Below, one piece after another: positions 7,753 through 17,117 of a stretch of DNA of 64,000 nt. Where the stretch lies: positions 1-64,000 of the forward strand of contig CAKULN010000013.1 in the NCBI GenBank assembly GCA_934667175.1, given 5' to 3'. This DNA comes from an uncultured Bacteroidales bacterium (lineage in GTDB: Bacteria; Bacteroidota; Bacteroidia; Bacteroidales; UBA932). The translations under genes were made by a program, and so were the position numbers. The notes below the pieces were generated by a model that ran no database searches, had not been told where the DNA came from, and saw only the letters and a list, made by a program, of their open reading frames with translations. Each line of letters starts with the position of its first letter. The first letter of the stretch is position 1.

Positions 7753-8766
7753 TCACTCATTCCGCTCAAGGATCTTTCGGATGCGGGAGAGGAAGTGTTG
7801 GCGGAAGGGGTCGGGGGAGATGATGCGGATGGTGTCAGCGTACCTCAGCAGGACGGCATCCAACTCAAAGTTCGGGCGGACGGTTACTTTCATTCTGGCT
7901 GGATCCTCTGGAGAGACGTACTCCTTCATAAGACGGAGACTGCTATGGAACGGTTTGGTCAGCAAGTAATTGTAAGTCTTCTCATCGTACACCAGAAACT
8001 CGATGTCCTGAACCGGTTCATTCTCCATAATGGTCACACCCACCACGTCTTTGAAATATTCATCAAAACTACCATCATAAGGCAGATATTCAATGCCATC
8101 CACGACAGAAAAGCTCTTTATCCTGTCTAAAGCGAAGTTCCTGATGGCCTGCACCTTCACATCGAAGCCTAGCAGGAACCAGCGACAGTTGTATTGCTTC
8201 AGATAATACGGATGGAATATTCGATCCTCCTCCTTGCCAAAGGCTGGTGAATATCTTATCTTCAACACCAGCCTTCCCACTATCGCCTTGAAGAGCCCAT
8301 CAAAATTATCAAACCCGACGAGGTCTTCGTTGCTTTCAAATCCTACGCAGTCAAAATTCCCAGATGTCAGGCCAAATTCCTCAAAGCGCTTGGCTGCGTC
8401 CTCTAGTTCATCGAAATACGGCAGGCCCTTAAAACGTCCGAGCATCATGATCGTGTCACGGATCATCTTGGCTTCATCTACAGACAACGGTCTGTTGTTT
8501 ATCGAGAAGCCAGGATCCGCATACCGATAATAGACACGCCCCCGCTCATCTCTCATCTTGACTATCGATCCGGGATATTCATCCGTCAGATTCTTTATGT
8601 CAGCGAACACCTGACTTCTGCTGACTGTCGCTTTAGGGGCATCCGAAGTCCGGATCGCATCGCTGCATTCCCGGATCAAATCCTCAATGAAGTACCTCTT
8701 GCTCTGGTTCCTAAAGCAAGCGTCCAGACGATGGTACCTTGCCATGGCATTTTTGTTCAGCGGCAT
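7753..8766 (-). CDS. WYL-domain transcriptional regulator
   Basis: The 337-residue protein has an N-terminal winged-helix region (residues about 1-75: LDACFRNQSKRYFIEDLIRE, with SRSQVFADIKNL as the recognition part). A WYL domain follows from about 150 (LVLKIRYSPAFGKEED, HPYYLKQYNCRWFLLGFD), then a WCX-type C-terminus (VTVRPNFELDAVLLR). WYL proteins sense small molecules or nucleic-acid ligands and often control phage-defence or DNA-repair genes. It follows sbcC on the same strand with a 78-bp gap, so it may be co-transcribed with sbcDC. Its ligand is unknown. Confidence 0.85.
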   Translation of the reverse strand: MPLNKNAMARYHRLDACFRNQSKRYFIEDLIRECSDAIRTSDAPKATVSRSQVFADIKNLTDEYPGSIVKMRDERGRVYYRYADPGFSINNRPLSVDEAKMIRDTIMMLGRFKGLPYFDELEDAAKRFEEFGLTSGNFDCVGFESNEDLVGFDNFDGLFKAIVGRLVLKIRYSPAFGKEEDRIFHPYYLKQYNCRWFLLGFDVKVQAIRNFALDRIKSFSVVDGIEYLPYDGSFDEYFKDVVGVTIMENEPVQDIEFLVYDEKTYNYLLTKPFHSSLRLMKEYVSPEDPARMKVTVRPNFELDAVLLRYADTIRIISPDPFRQHFLSRIRKILERNE

Positions 8767-8844
8767 ATTCTTAAAATATTAAGCAACACAACCTTCGCAA
8801 GCAGACAATTGCTTGCTGTAGAATATTTGTCAAACACAACCAGA

Positions 8845-11800
8845 TCAAGAAACCACTGTTACCGTGCTAGTGGCGGTGCGTTCGTTCTGATTGACTTCTA
8901 TCCGGACGGGGATCTTCTCCTGAAGTTCCTCGATGTGGCTGATTATGCCGACCTGTCTGCCGGACTTGGTGCGAAGGGTCTTCAACGTGTTCACGGCATT
9001 CTGAAGAGGCTCACCTGAAAGGGTTCCGAAGCCTTCATCGATGAACAAGGTGCCAACGGCCAGACCGTCACCTATGTCGGACAGAGCCAAGGCCAGGGAA
9101 AGGGACACCAGAAAACTCTCTCCACCGGAAATCGTGCTTGCCGGACGGGAGACGTAGCCTTGGTAGGCATCCTCGACCTCGATGACGAACGTACCCGGCA
9201 CGACTTTCAGGACATACCTGTCAGTCAGGTCGTTCATGTAGCGGTTCGCTGCCTTCACTAGGCTGTCAAGGACGTAACTTTGGGCGATCTTCCTGAAATT
9301 CTTGCCGCTACTGTCACCAATCAGATCGTTCAGGCGGGTCCACATCAGGAACTCATTCCTTAGATTGTCGGCAATCTCTTTCAGTCTGCCGACCTTTCCA
9401 CGGTTTTCCTCATCCTGCATTAGTGCCTCGGTCAGAAGAGCCACCTCACTGGCCGCGTCAGACATGGCCTTGTCATTCATTTTGTACAAGGCATCCAAGT
9501 GCTCAATCGTGTCCTCATCAGCAAGTGATGGCTTATTCAACTGATGCTCAGACTCATTCCTCAAATCTGTCGCCAAAGTGACCTTCGCTGCCGCCAACTC
9601 GTCCGCGGCTTTCCGATGCCTAAGTTCTATCTCAGAAATCGCAGCCAATGAATATTCAGAAAGAGTCTTCAGCGCTGCCCTGTCATATTCAGGGTGCTCC
9701 TCTAAAAACGCCTCGACCTTGGCTGACTCAGCTTTGGCGTTTTCCTCAGCAAGCGCAAGTTTGTGCCTTTCCAGAATCAATGCGCTCTTGACAGACTCCG
9801 CCTCCTTTAACAGTTCCGGAATATTCACGACCTCTCCGGCTTCAAGTTCATTCCACGATGGCATCATCTCCTCTATTACGGCCACAGTTTCTTGTACGAA
9901 GCCAATCCGCGTCCTCAGCTCATCAATCTTCTTGCTCATGCTCTCCGTGAGATCAACCCTCTTCCGGTGCGCGCGGACTGTCTCAGCAAGATCTTTTATG
10001 AATATCCGAGTGTCTTTACTCCAGTTTTCACTCCAAGGAGAGGCTGCAAGAATATCCCCGACCGCCTGCTCAGCCACCAACACAGCCTTGTTCCTGTCAG
10101 ACACCAACGCCTCGACTCTTTCGATCTCGGATTTCTTGGTCTGGACATCGCTTTCCGCCTTGACACACGCGGCAACCGCCTTATCCACAGCATCCCTTGC
10201 AGCTGTACTTGACTTCCGGGCATCAGCGGCCTCCTTTTCAAGACGGGTGCAAAACTTCTCTTTTTCAACAAGTTCAGACAGACGCAAAGATATTTCCTGA
10301 CTCATCGTCTCAAGCGCCAGCTTGGTGCCGTCATCAACAGTCTTCAGACCGCATTTCTCCACAGCCATATTCACGGATTCAGTCATACGGTCCACCTCGC
10401 GGTCATTCTCGAAGGCGGATTTCTGTTTCTGCAACTGCTCCGACTCCGCCCCAATCTCAGCCACAAGACGATCGTAACACTCTTTGTCATTACGGTATAT
10501 AATCCGGGCCTCCTCACACGCACTCTCCATAGGAGCCAGACGTTTCCGCAGCTCCAAATCTGTCGGCAACGCTGACTCGATCTCCCTCATGCAGACAGGA
10601 CAGATGTCCCCGACCTGAAGGTTGTTACGGATGGCCTTGACGGTGTCCTCAACCGTCATACTTAGCTTTCTATAGACTTCGTCAGCCAACTCTGATTTAA
10701 TACGGGACGCATCAACGGCCTTGGCAAGAGAGTCTCGTTCAGCGATCTTGCCTTCAAGCTTCTTCTCTTTCTCAGCGATGTCTTGCGCTTCTGTCTTGCG
10801 CCTCGCTATCAGCTTTTCTAAGAGCGAAAATCTGTCCTGAGCCAGTTTGACATCCGCTGACTTTTCTTTCAGATCGCCTATCTCTTTACGTACAGCAGCA
10901 GCGTTCGACTCGGTCAAAGCATCCTCCGCCTTCTTCAGAGTGTCCTCAGCAAGCATCCTCTCCTTCCCTGCCTCGGACTCCAGCGACTTGGCCTTTTCCA
11001 ATGCAGGAAGCCGCAACTCCATCAAATCCGCCCTCAGATGAGAAAGCCCCTCTTCTGATTCACGAATATATTCACGTCCGCTCTCGATGACTCCTATGTG
11101 CCCAGCGATGGTCTGCTCCTTCTCAAGGACAGGCAGCAAAGGAGCGTCCTTTTCCAACTCTGCGTCAACGGAGGCTTTTTCCTCGGCCAACCTCATCTCC
11201 TCGTCACTCAGAAAAGCCAAACCGCCCTTTACCGACCGGTATCTCTCTGACAGTTCCGAAAGCCTTGTTCTAGCTTCCAGAGCCGCAGCCTCTTCCTGCT
11301 TCTGAGTTCCCAAATTACCTCGGACCGCATCTGTAGCCCTGAAAGAGACCGCAAGCTTTTCCTCAGCGAGATATTCATCAGTCCTTGTCACCGCCTCTCT
11401 TTCAGAGACAGTCTTGGAGTCAGATTCAATCGTAGCCTTCAATTTGGCGTCCTGGCTCAGCCAATCCCTTTTCTTACCGCACTCGTCCCTCGCTGCGCGG
11501 GCGGATTCCGCCTCTATTCTTTTCGATTCCTTCTCTTTAAGTTTCAGCTCCTTTTCTTCATCGGAAAGAATCTTGACATCATTGATTTTCTCCTTTGCGT
11601 CAGTATAAGCCTTTTCCTTACGCCTAGTTATCTCAAAGATCTTCGCCCCAATTTTTGTGTAGATGTCCACTCCGGTGATCTTCTCCAGAATATCGGCCTT
11701 CTCAATGTCCTTGCTGTTGAGAAATCTGGTAAACTCCCCCTGAGCCAGCATCGTGGTGCGGCAGAACTGATTGAAACTGAGGCCAACGGCAGTGGAGATC

Positions 11801-12243
11801 TCCGGGTTGATCTCTCTATCTCCCTTGTAAATCGCTCCCGAATCCAAGTTTCTGAGAACCCAGTCCTTCTTCTGGATCCTCCCGTTCACTTTTCCCCTTG
11901 CGCGAGCGATTGACCATTCGGCTTCATAATCGACCCCATTGGTCCCTTTGAATTCAAGTTTAACATAACCACTGCCAGCCCCTTGCCTAAGAAGTCTGGT
12001 CGGACTGTCAACCTTGACATTATTCCCCTGATCAGCGGAACTGCCTTCCATCTGCGTGTTGGCCAATCTTGGAGTCGTACCGTAAAGCGCCAGACAGATA
12101 GAATCAAGAATGGTGCTCTTCCCCGCCCCGGTCTTGCCCGTGATGAGGAACACATCGCAGTCAGACAATGGTTTGCTGTCAAAATCAATCACAGCGTCCT
12201 CGATGGACGCGATGTTGTGAATCGTAAGTTTTCGTATTTTCAT
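8845..12243 (-). CDS. sbcC: SbcC nuclease subunit (Rad50-like ATPase)
   Basis: The 1132-residue SMC-like protein is the ATPase subunit of the SbcCD nuclease, which processes hairpins and DNA ends. Walker A is at residues about 34-42 (ITGKTGAGKSTI). Long coiled coils surround a zinc hook (ICPVCMREI, near residue 555). The ABC signature ISGGESFLVSLSLALALSD and Walker B LFIDEGFGTLS lie near the C-terminus. The start lies 13 bases after the sbcD stop, so the two form an operon. Hairpin-cleaving activity is relevant here because the window is rich in long inverted repeats. Confidence 0.95.
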   Translation of the reverse strand: MKIRKLTIHNIASIEDAVIDFDSKPLSDCDVFLITGKTGAGKSTILDSICLALYGTTPRLANTQMEGSSADQGNNVKVDSPTRLLRQGAGSGYVKLEFKGTNGVDYEAEWSIARARGKVNGRIQKKDWVLRNLDSGAIYKGDREINPEISTAVGLSFNQFCRTTMLAQGEFTRFLNSKDIEKADILEKITGVDIYTKIGAKIFEITRRKEKAYTDAKEKINDVKILSDEEKELKLKEKESKRIEAESARAARDECGKKRDWLSQDAKLKATIESDSKTVSEREAVTRTDEYLAEEKLAVSFRATDAVRGNLGTQKQEEAAALEARTRLSELSERYRSVKGGLAFLSDEEMRLAEEKASVDAELEKDAPLLPVLEKEQTIAGHIGVIESGREYIRESEEGLSHLRADLMELRLPALEKAKSLESEAGKERMLAEDTLKKAEDALTESNAAAVRKEIGDLKEKSADVKLAQDRFSLLEKLIARRKTEAQDIAEKEKKLEGKIAERDSLAKAVDASRIKSELADEVYRKLSMTVEDTVKAIRNNLQVGDICPVCMREIESALPTDLELRKRLAPMESACEEARIIYRNDKECYDRLVAEIGAESEQLQKQKSAFENDREVDRMTESVNMAVEKCGLKTVDDGTKLALETMSQEISLRLSELVEKEKFCTRLEKEAADARKSSTAARDAVDKAVAACVKAESDVQTKKSEIERVEALVSDRNKAVLVAEQAVGDILAASPWSENWSKDTRIFIKDLAETVRAHRKRVDLTESMSKKIDELRTRIGFVQETVAVIEEMMPSWNELEAGEVVNIPELLKEAESVKSALILERHKLALAEENAKAESAKVEAFLEEHPEYDRAALKTLSEYSLAAISEIELRHRKAADELAAAKVTLATDLRNESEHQLNKPSLADEDTIEHLDALYKMNDKAMSDAASEVALLTEALMQDEENRGKVGRLKEIADNLRNEFLMWTRLNDLIGDSSGKNFRKIAQSYVLDSLVKAANRYMNDLTDRYVLKVVPGTFVIEVEDAYQGYVSRPASTISGGESFLVSLSLALALSDIGDGLAVGTLFIDEGFGTLSGEPLQNAVNTLKTLRTKSGRQVGIISHIEELQEKIPVRIEVNQNERTATSTVTVVS

Positions 12244-12256
12244 AAGTCAATCTAAA

Positions 12257-13420
12257 TTAGTTATTTCTGTCATCTTTAACTTCTTTCTCAGCCTCGCGGA
12301 ACAGGGCTACAAGGTCATCTGTTAACGTTGCCCCCGTGTCCTCAGCATACAGACGCGCGACCTCAAGCGGTTCCATGGCCCGAAACTCCGACACGGAAAG
12401 GGTTCTACGGTCAGACTTTCCAGTGGTGGAGCGATGCGCGTTTATCGTGCAGAATAGTCCGCGACCACCACTCAGAATGTTCCTTGCCTCGACCACCGCG
12501 TCTGGAGGAAGGCTGTCCTCTACCTCGACATTCAGCCTTATGTAGGCTGGATTGTCCTTCGGAAAATCTTTCAGCAGTTCTTTCACCTCCTCCCAATTCC
12601 TGAAACCGGTGGATGGAATATTCACCAGCGGACATGGATTGGCCACCTGCACTTCCCGAATCTGCGGAGCCGCTCCGTGCGAAGCAATCTCGACGACCGA
12701 AACGCTATGCCCGTAAACCTCATCGAAACTTACCGGCAGCGGCGTGCCGCAATAGCGGACCCTTCCCCCGGAGCCCGCGATGGTCTGCGGTTTATGAATA
12801 TGTCCGAGCGCGATGTAGTCATACCCTTCACCGAACTCTTCTAACCCAACAGAATCGATTCCTCCGACAGATAATTCCCGAATATCCTCGTGTCCCGTGA
12901 AGTTGCTTCCAGCCACGGTCGTGTGGGCGGAGATGACTACCGGAAGATTGTCCGTGTTCCTTTCCGCCACCTTGTCCAACAGACTCTGGCAGAACCCTTC
13001 CGGGACACTCCTCTCGTTCACATACGGGATGGCGACAATGAATCCTTTCCTGGGAATCTCAACAATCAATTTATCTGGATTATCTTTGTCCACGGAGCCT
13101 ATCATGTTCACTTTCTGGGTCTCCCATAATATTCGTGAGACCTCATGCCTCGACGCACTGTCGTGATTGCCCGCAGTGATGACAATCTCCATCTCCGGGC
13201 AGGCATCGTGCATCCTCATCACCGCCTCCGTGAACATCTTCTGTACAGCCGCGGACGGCTGTCCCGTGTGATAAACATCACCGCTGACCACCAACGCGTC
13301 AGGTTTCTCTTCCCCGACAATCTCCTCGATCTGACTTAGCATCGATCTCTGCTCCCCGCTCCTGTCGTACCCGTAAAGAACGTGTCCCAGATGCCAGTCA
13401 CTTGTGTGTATAATCTTCAT
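12257..13420 (-). CDS. sbcD: SbcD nuclease subunit (Mre11-like)
   Basis: The calcineurin-like phosphoesterase has the Mre11/SbcD motif set: HTSDWHLGH (residues 5-13), VSGDVYHTG, ITAGNHDS, SAHTTV and ALGHIHKP, giving the two-metal nuclease site. I place the start at the ATG at 13420 (MKIIHTSDW); a TTG two codons upstream is possible but less likely. About 387 residues, the usual length. It is the first gene of the sbcDC pair, 139 bp from the ABC-F gene. Confidence 0.94.
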   Translation of the reverse strand: MKIIHTSDWHLGHVLYGYDRSGEQRSMLSQIEEIVGEEKPDALVVSGDVYHTGQPSAAVQKMFTEAVMRMHDACPEMEIVITAGNHDSASRHEVSRILWETQKVNMIGSVDKDNPDKLIVEIPRKGFIVAIPYVNERSVPEGFCQSLLDKVAERNTDNLPVVISAHTTVAGSNFTGHEDIRELSVGGIDSVGLEEFGEGYDYIALGHIHKPQTIAGSGGRVRYCGTPLPVSFDEVYGHSVSVVEIASHGAAPQIREVQVANPCPLVNIPSTGFRNWEEVKELLKDFPKDNPAYIRLNVEVEDSLPPDAVVEARNILSGGRGLFCTINAHRSTTGKSDRRTLSVSEFRAMEPLEVARLYAEDTGATLTDDLVALFREAEKEVKDDRNN

Positions 13421-13559
13421 AAGCAAGTCATTAAATCATTATTAAACTAAACCGAGCCAAACGCTACAACCTATCTACGCACATTCTCCGGTTTCCGCAA
13501 CCAATATTTTTATTTTATAGGGGATATGCTCTACGGATAGCCAAGAATGATAACTATGA

Positions 13560-15467
13560 CTAGACAGAAAGTTCCAGCCAGCGGGTTTCCTTGGTGTCGA
13601 GTTCTGATGAGACTTCTGCGAAACGGGTGGTTACTTTCTGGAGTTCAGCGGGATCGGTCAGGCCTCCGTTCATCTTTGACTCAAGGTCTGACTTCTCGGC
13701 GGTCAGGGACTCGATGTCTTTCTCAAGTTGTTCAAGCTCACGCTGTTCCTTGTAGCTCAGCTTGCGTGGGGCATCGGGACGGGAGGTTTTGACAGAAGAC
13801 TGTTCCGAACCGGTGGCAGACACAACGGCCTTGGCGGCACGGTCTTCCTCACGGGCTTTGCTGCGTTTCTCCGCCTCGTAGTCCTTGATGAACTCACGGT
13901 ACTGGCTGTAGCTGCCGATGAAGTCCTTGACCTCACCGCCTCCGCAGAACACGAACAGGTGATCCACCAGGCGGTCCAGAAAATGTCGGTCGTGGGACAC
14001 AAGAATCAACGTGCCTTTGAACTCCTTCAAATACTCTTCTAGAATATTTATGGTCACGATGTCCAGATCGTTGGTCGGCTCGTCCATGATCAGCAGGTTC
14101 GGTTGCTTCATCAGGATGGTCAGCAGGTACAGGCGACGTTTCTCTCCTCCTGAGAGCTTGCTGATGCGGTTGTTCAGCATGTCGTGCGGAAAAAGGAACT
14201 GACTCAGGAGATGGGTGTCGTTCACGGTCTCAAGAACGGTCTGATTCTCATCAAACTGCATTCCGCTCTGGCGGTAATAGCCTATCTTCAAGGACTCTCC
14301 CCTCTCGATGACACCGGTGGTTCGGCAAGGCTCACCAACCGTGGTTCGACTAAGCTCACCAACCGTGGTTCGGCAAGGCTCACCAACCGTGGTTCGACTA
14401 AGCTCACCAACCTCTGAAGTACCAGAATCCGAAGTATCCATATTCCCGATGAGAAGATTGATGAAAGTTGTCTTGCCGACACCGTTCTTTCCCACTATGC
14501 CGACCTTCTCGTAGCGCTGGAAATTGTAGGTGAAATGGCTCAGGTAGCACTCTCCTCCATAGTAAAAGCTGACATCCTTGCAGTTGATGATCTTGGTTCC
14601 AAGCCTTGAGGCCGGCCCCATCTCGGCGAGGCTCACGCTGTTGGTCTTGTAAACCTGTTCAGCCCTGTCCTTCAGCTCATAGAAGGCGTTCTTACGGTAC
14701 TTTGCCTTGCCGGTCCTGGCGCACGGGCTCGCGTGCATCCACTCCAGCTCACGGCGAAGAAGGTTCTTGATCCTGTCGGTCTCGGCGTTATAGTTCTCGA
14801 TGCGCTCCTGTCTCTTCTCCAGATAGTTCTGATAGTTGCCTTTATAAATGTACACGGCGCCGTGATCCATCTCCATCACCGTGTTCGCCACGGAGTCAAG
14901 GAAGTAGCGGTCATGGGTCACCATCAGGAGGGTGCAGCGGGCGTGGGACAGATAGTTCTCCAGAAATTCGATGCCGTCGATGTCCAGATGGTTCGTCGGC
15001 TCGTCCATCACGAAGAAGTCCGCCTCGCTGGCGAGCATTACGATGATGGCGGCACGCTTTACCTCTCCGCCGGAAAGCACCTTCATCTTACGGTTATATT
15101 CAGACATCCCGAAGGAGGTCAGCAGGCGGCGGACACGCTGCTCATATTCAGCGAGATGCTCCGGATCAAGATTCTTCGTCCATTGTCCGCTGTCCCGCAT
15201 GATCTGATCCCACACGGTGGATTCGGGGTCATATTCATACTCCTGCTCAAGGAAAGCGATGCGTATGTCCTTCAGGAATATGATCTTGCCGCCCGAATCG
15301 GAGCTGTCCTTGCCGGCGAGGATGCGCAGAAGGCTGGTCTTGCCGGTGCCGTTCGGGGCGATGAGGGCGATCTTGTCGCCCTCGTTGATGTTGAAGCCGA
15401 TGTGCTCGAACAGAACTTTCGGTCCGTAAGATTTGGAGATGTTCTCTATCTGAAGGTAACTTGGCAT
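13560..15467 (-). CDS. ABC-F family ATPase (Uup/EttA-like) with repeat-encoded insertion
   Basis: The protein of about 635 residues has two ABC domains on one chain and no membrane spans, as in ABC-F translation factors. Domain 1 has APNGTGKTSLL, LSGGEVKRA and FVMDEPTNHLD. Domain 2 has GKNGVGKTTFINLL, LSGGEKRRLYLL and LIMDEPTNDLDI. A C-terminal coiled coil follows (YKEQRELEQLEKDIESLTAE). Start chosen at MPSYLQIENIS (15467). Between Walker A and the signature of domain 2 lies a stretch of GEPCRTTVGELSRTT-type repeats coded by four tandem units at 14316-14412, foreign to the family. ABC-F proteins act on the ribosomal E-site or give antibiotic protection; which applies here is not visible. Confidence 0.92.
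   Translation of the reverse strand: MPSYLQIENISKSYGPKVLFEHIGFNINEGDKIALIAPNGTGKTSLLRILAGKDSSDSGGKIIFLKDIRIAFLEQEYEYDPESTVWDQIMRDSGQWTKNLDPEHLAEYEQRVRRLLTSFGMSEYNRKMKVLSGGEVKRAAIIVMLASEADFFVMDEPTNHLDIDGIEFLENYLSHARCTLLMVTHDRYFLDSVANTVMEMDHGAVYIYKGNYQNYLEKRQERIENYNAETDRIKNLLRRELEWMHASPCARTGKAKYRKNAFYELKDRAEQVYKTNSVSLAEMGPASRLGTKIINCKDVSFYYGGECYLSHFTYNFQRYEKVGIVGKNGVGKTTFINLLIGNMDTSDSGTSEVGELSRTTVGEPCRTTVGELSRTTVGEPCRTTGVIERGESLKIGYYRQSGMQFDENQTVLETVNDTHLLSQFLFPHDMLNNRISKLSGGEKRRLYLLTILMKQPNLLIMDEPTNDLDIVTINILEEYLKEFKGTLILVSHDRHFLDRLVDHLFVFCGGGEVKDFIGSYSQYREFIKDYEAEKRSKAREEDRAAKAVVSATGSEQSSVKTSRPDAPRKLSYKEQRELEQLEKDIESLTAEKSDLESKMNGGLTDPAELQKVTTRFAEVSSELDTKETRWLELSV
14316..14412 (-). repeat. 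Four tandem 24-25-bp palindromic repeat units inside the ABC-F gene
   Basis: Units start at 14316, 14341, 14365 and 14389. Each reads GTGGTTCG(GC/AC)(A/T)AGGCTCACCAACC or a close variant with dyad symmetry (GGTTsGTGAGC against GCTCACCAACC). They alternate in two types, A-B-A-B, which points to duplication of a pair. The 24-bp period keeps the frame and adds about 32 residues. Confidence 0.88.
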
Positions 15468-15526
15468 ATTCAAAAAAATCAGGCAAAACAATTTGCCGTT
15501 TGATTATGTAAACGCTTTAAAATAAT

Positions 15527-16942
15527 CTAGAATCCGAAATATTCTTTTGCGTTGTTGTAGGAGATGTCACGGACCATCCGGGCGACAGTGTCGATTTCGG
15601 AGGCGGGGATCTTGCCGGCCTCGACATCGGTGCCAATCACATCGCAGAGGATGCGTCGGAAATATTCATGGCGAGGGTAGCTGATGAAGCTGCGGGAGTC
15701 TGTCAGCATGCCGACGAAGCGGCTCAGAAGGCCAAGCGATGAAAGAGTGTCCATCTGCCTGCGCATTCCGTTCTCCTGATCGAGGAACCACCAGCCGGAA
15801 CCGAACTGCATCTTGCCGGGAACCGAGCCGTCGTTGAAGTTGTAGGCCATTGTCGTCATCACCTCGTTGTCCTTAGGATTCAAGCAATAAAGGATGGTCT
15901 TCGCAAGGTTGCCGGTCTTGTCAAGGGCATCGAAGAACCTGTTTCCCGCTGCCGCCACCGGTTTGTCGTTCATCGAGTCGCAACCAGCATCGGGACCGAC
16001 GCTTTTGAATATTCTTGTGCAGTTGTTGCGAAGCGGCCCGACATGGAACTGCTGCGTCCAGCCGGACTCGGCATCCATCACTGCCAGATCACGCAGAACC
16101 GCGCTCTTGTACTTCACGGCGTCATATTCACAGACAGGCATCCCTGAAATGGCGGTTTTGAATATTCTTTCAATCTCCTTTTCATCATATTCCTCCGCAT
16201 AGAAAGTGTCAAGGCCGTGGTCGGAAAGGCGGCAGCCCATCGACCCGAAGAAATCGTGACGCTTGCGGAGAGCCTCGATCAGGGTTGAATATGACCGGAT
16301 CTCAACTCCGGAGGCCTCGGAGAGCCTTGCGAGATATTCATTGAAAGACTTCGCGTCCTCGATTCCCATCACCTTGTCAGGCCTCCATGTCGGAAGGACC
16401 TTGGTTCCGAAAGGATGCTCCGCGATCTGTTTGTGCCAGCGCAGGTCATCAGCCGGATCGTCGGTAGTGCAGACCACCTCGACATTGAACTTCCGAATGA
16501 GAGCCTGCCCACGGAACTCCGGAGTGGCCAGCTTGGCGTTGCATTCCTCGAAGATCTCACGCGCGGTCTCCGGCTTCAGGATCTTGTCTATTCCGAAAAC
16601 CCTGCTGAGTTCCAGATGAGACCAATGATAGAGCGGATTACGCATCAGGTAAGGCATGGTCTCCGCCCATTTCCCGAATTTTTCCCAAGGGGACCTGTCT
16701 CCGGTGATATATTCCTCAGGCACTCCGTTCGCCCTCAACGCCCGCCATTTGTAGTGGTCACCGCTGTGGCCGTCCACCAGCCAAAGCTGGGTGATGTCGC
16801 GGAATTGGATGTTCTCCGCGATCTCCCGTGGTGAAAGATGGCAATGGTAGTCGATTATCGGCAGGTTCTCCGCATGGCAGTGGAAAAGTTGGCGTGCCGT
16901 CTCATTGGACAGCATAAAGTCTTCGTGGATGAATGAGCTCAT
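15527..16942 (-). CDS. uxaC: Glucuronate isomerase
   Basis: The 471-residue UxaC converts D-glucuronate to D-fructuronate and D-galacturonate to D-tagaturonate, the first step of uronate breakdown. The start MSSFIHEDFMLSNETARQLF fits the family N-terminus (the ORF could extend 17 codons upstream). The metal-binding segment IIDYHCHLSPREIAE and the GDHYKWRALRANGV, NPLYHWSHLELSR and QFHVGPLRNN motifs are all present. No other uronate gene is adjacent. It is divergent from grpE across a 175-bp region. Confidence 0.95.
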   Translation of the reverse strand: MSSFIHEDFMLSNETARQLFHCHAENLPIIDYHCHLSPREIAENIQFRDITQLWLVDGHSGDHYKWRALRANGVPEEYITGDRSPWEKFGKWAETMPYLMRNPLYHWSHLELSRVFGIDKILKPETAREIFEECNAKLATPEFRGQALIRKFNVEVVCTTDDPADDLRWHKQIAEHPFGTKVLPTWRPDKVMGIEDAKSFNEYLARLSEASGVEIRSYSTLIEALRKRHDFFGSMGCRLSDHGLDTFYAEEYDEKEIERIFKTAISGMPVCEYDAVKYKSAVLRDLAVMDAESGWTQQFHVGPLRNNCTRIFKSVGPDAGCDSMNDKPVAAAGNRFFDALDKTGNLAKTILYCLNPKDNEVMTTMAYNFNDGSVPGKMQFGSGWWFLDQENGMRRQMDTLSSLGLLSRFVGMLTDSRSFISYPRHEYFRRILCDVIGTDVEAGKIPASEIDTVARMVRDISYNNAKEYFGF

Positions 16943-17003
16943 TGTGTGATCTATTAATAAGACAAAGTTAGCAACAGGAACCGGAAATCGCAAGGTTTGA
17001 AGT

Positions 17004-17053
17004 CTGACATTATGTCAGCGATTCTGTTATTGGCAGATAATTTGATATCTTTG
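17004..17053 (+). promoter_or_regulatory. grpE-dnaJ promoter region with palindrome
   Basis: CTGACAT-T-ATGTCAG at 17004-17018 is a perfect 7-bp-arm palindrome. Directly after it, TTCTG (17022-17026), 19 bases and TATCTTTG (17046-17053) fit the Bacteroidota housekeeping promoter. An overlapping sigma-54-like pattern TGGCAG-N5-TTGAT (17031-17046) also exists but lacks the GC at -12. Similar TGTCA half-sites precede hsp20 (35121-35182), suggesting shared stress control. Confidence 0.6.
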
Positions 17054-17117
17054 CAGTCGCTTCGGACGGTCAGAGACTGCCCGGAAGCGCATGTGTAAGA
17101 AATAAGGAGAAATAAAT

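Noticed and set aside
14316..14412. Tandem 24-25-bp units considered as a small CRISPR array
   Set aside because: The units abut without spacers, lie inside a coding gene in frame, and belong to a palindromic family dispersed through the window. No cas genes are present.
17031..17046. Firm call of a sigma-54 promoter for grpE
   Set aside because: The essential GC at -12 is GA, and a full housekeeping promoter TTCTG-N19-TATCTTTG overlaps it; kept only as a possibility.
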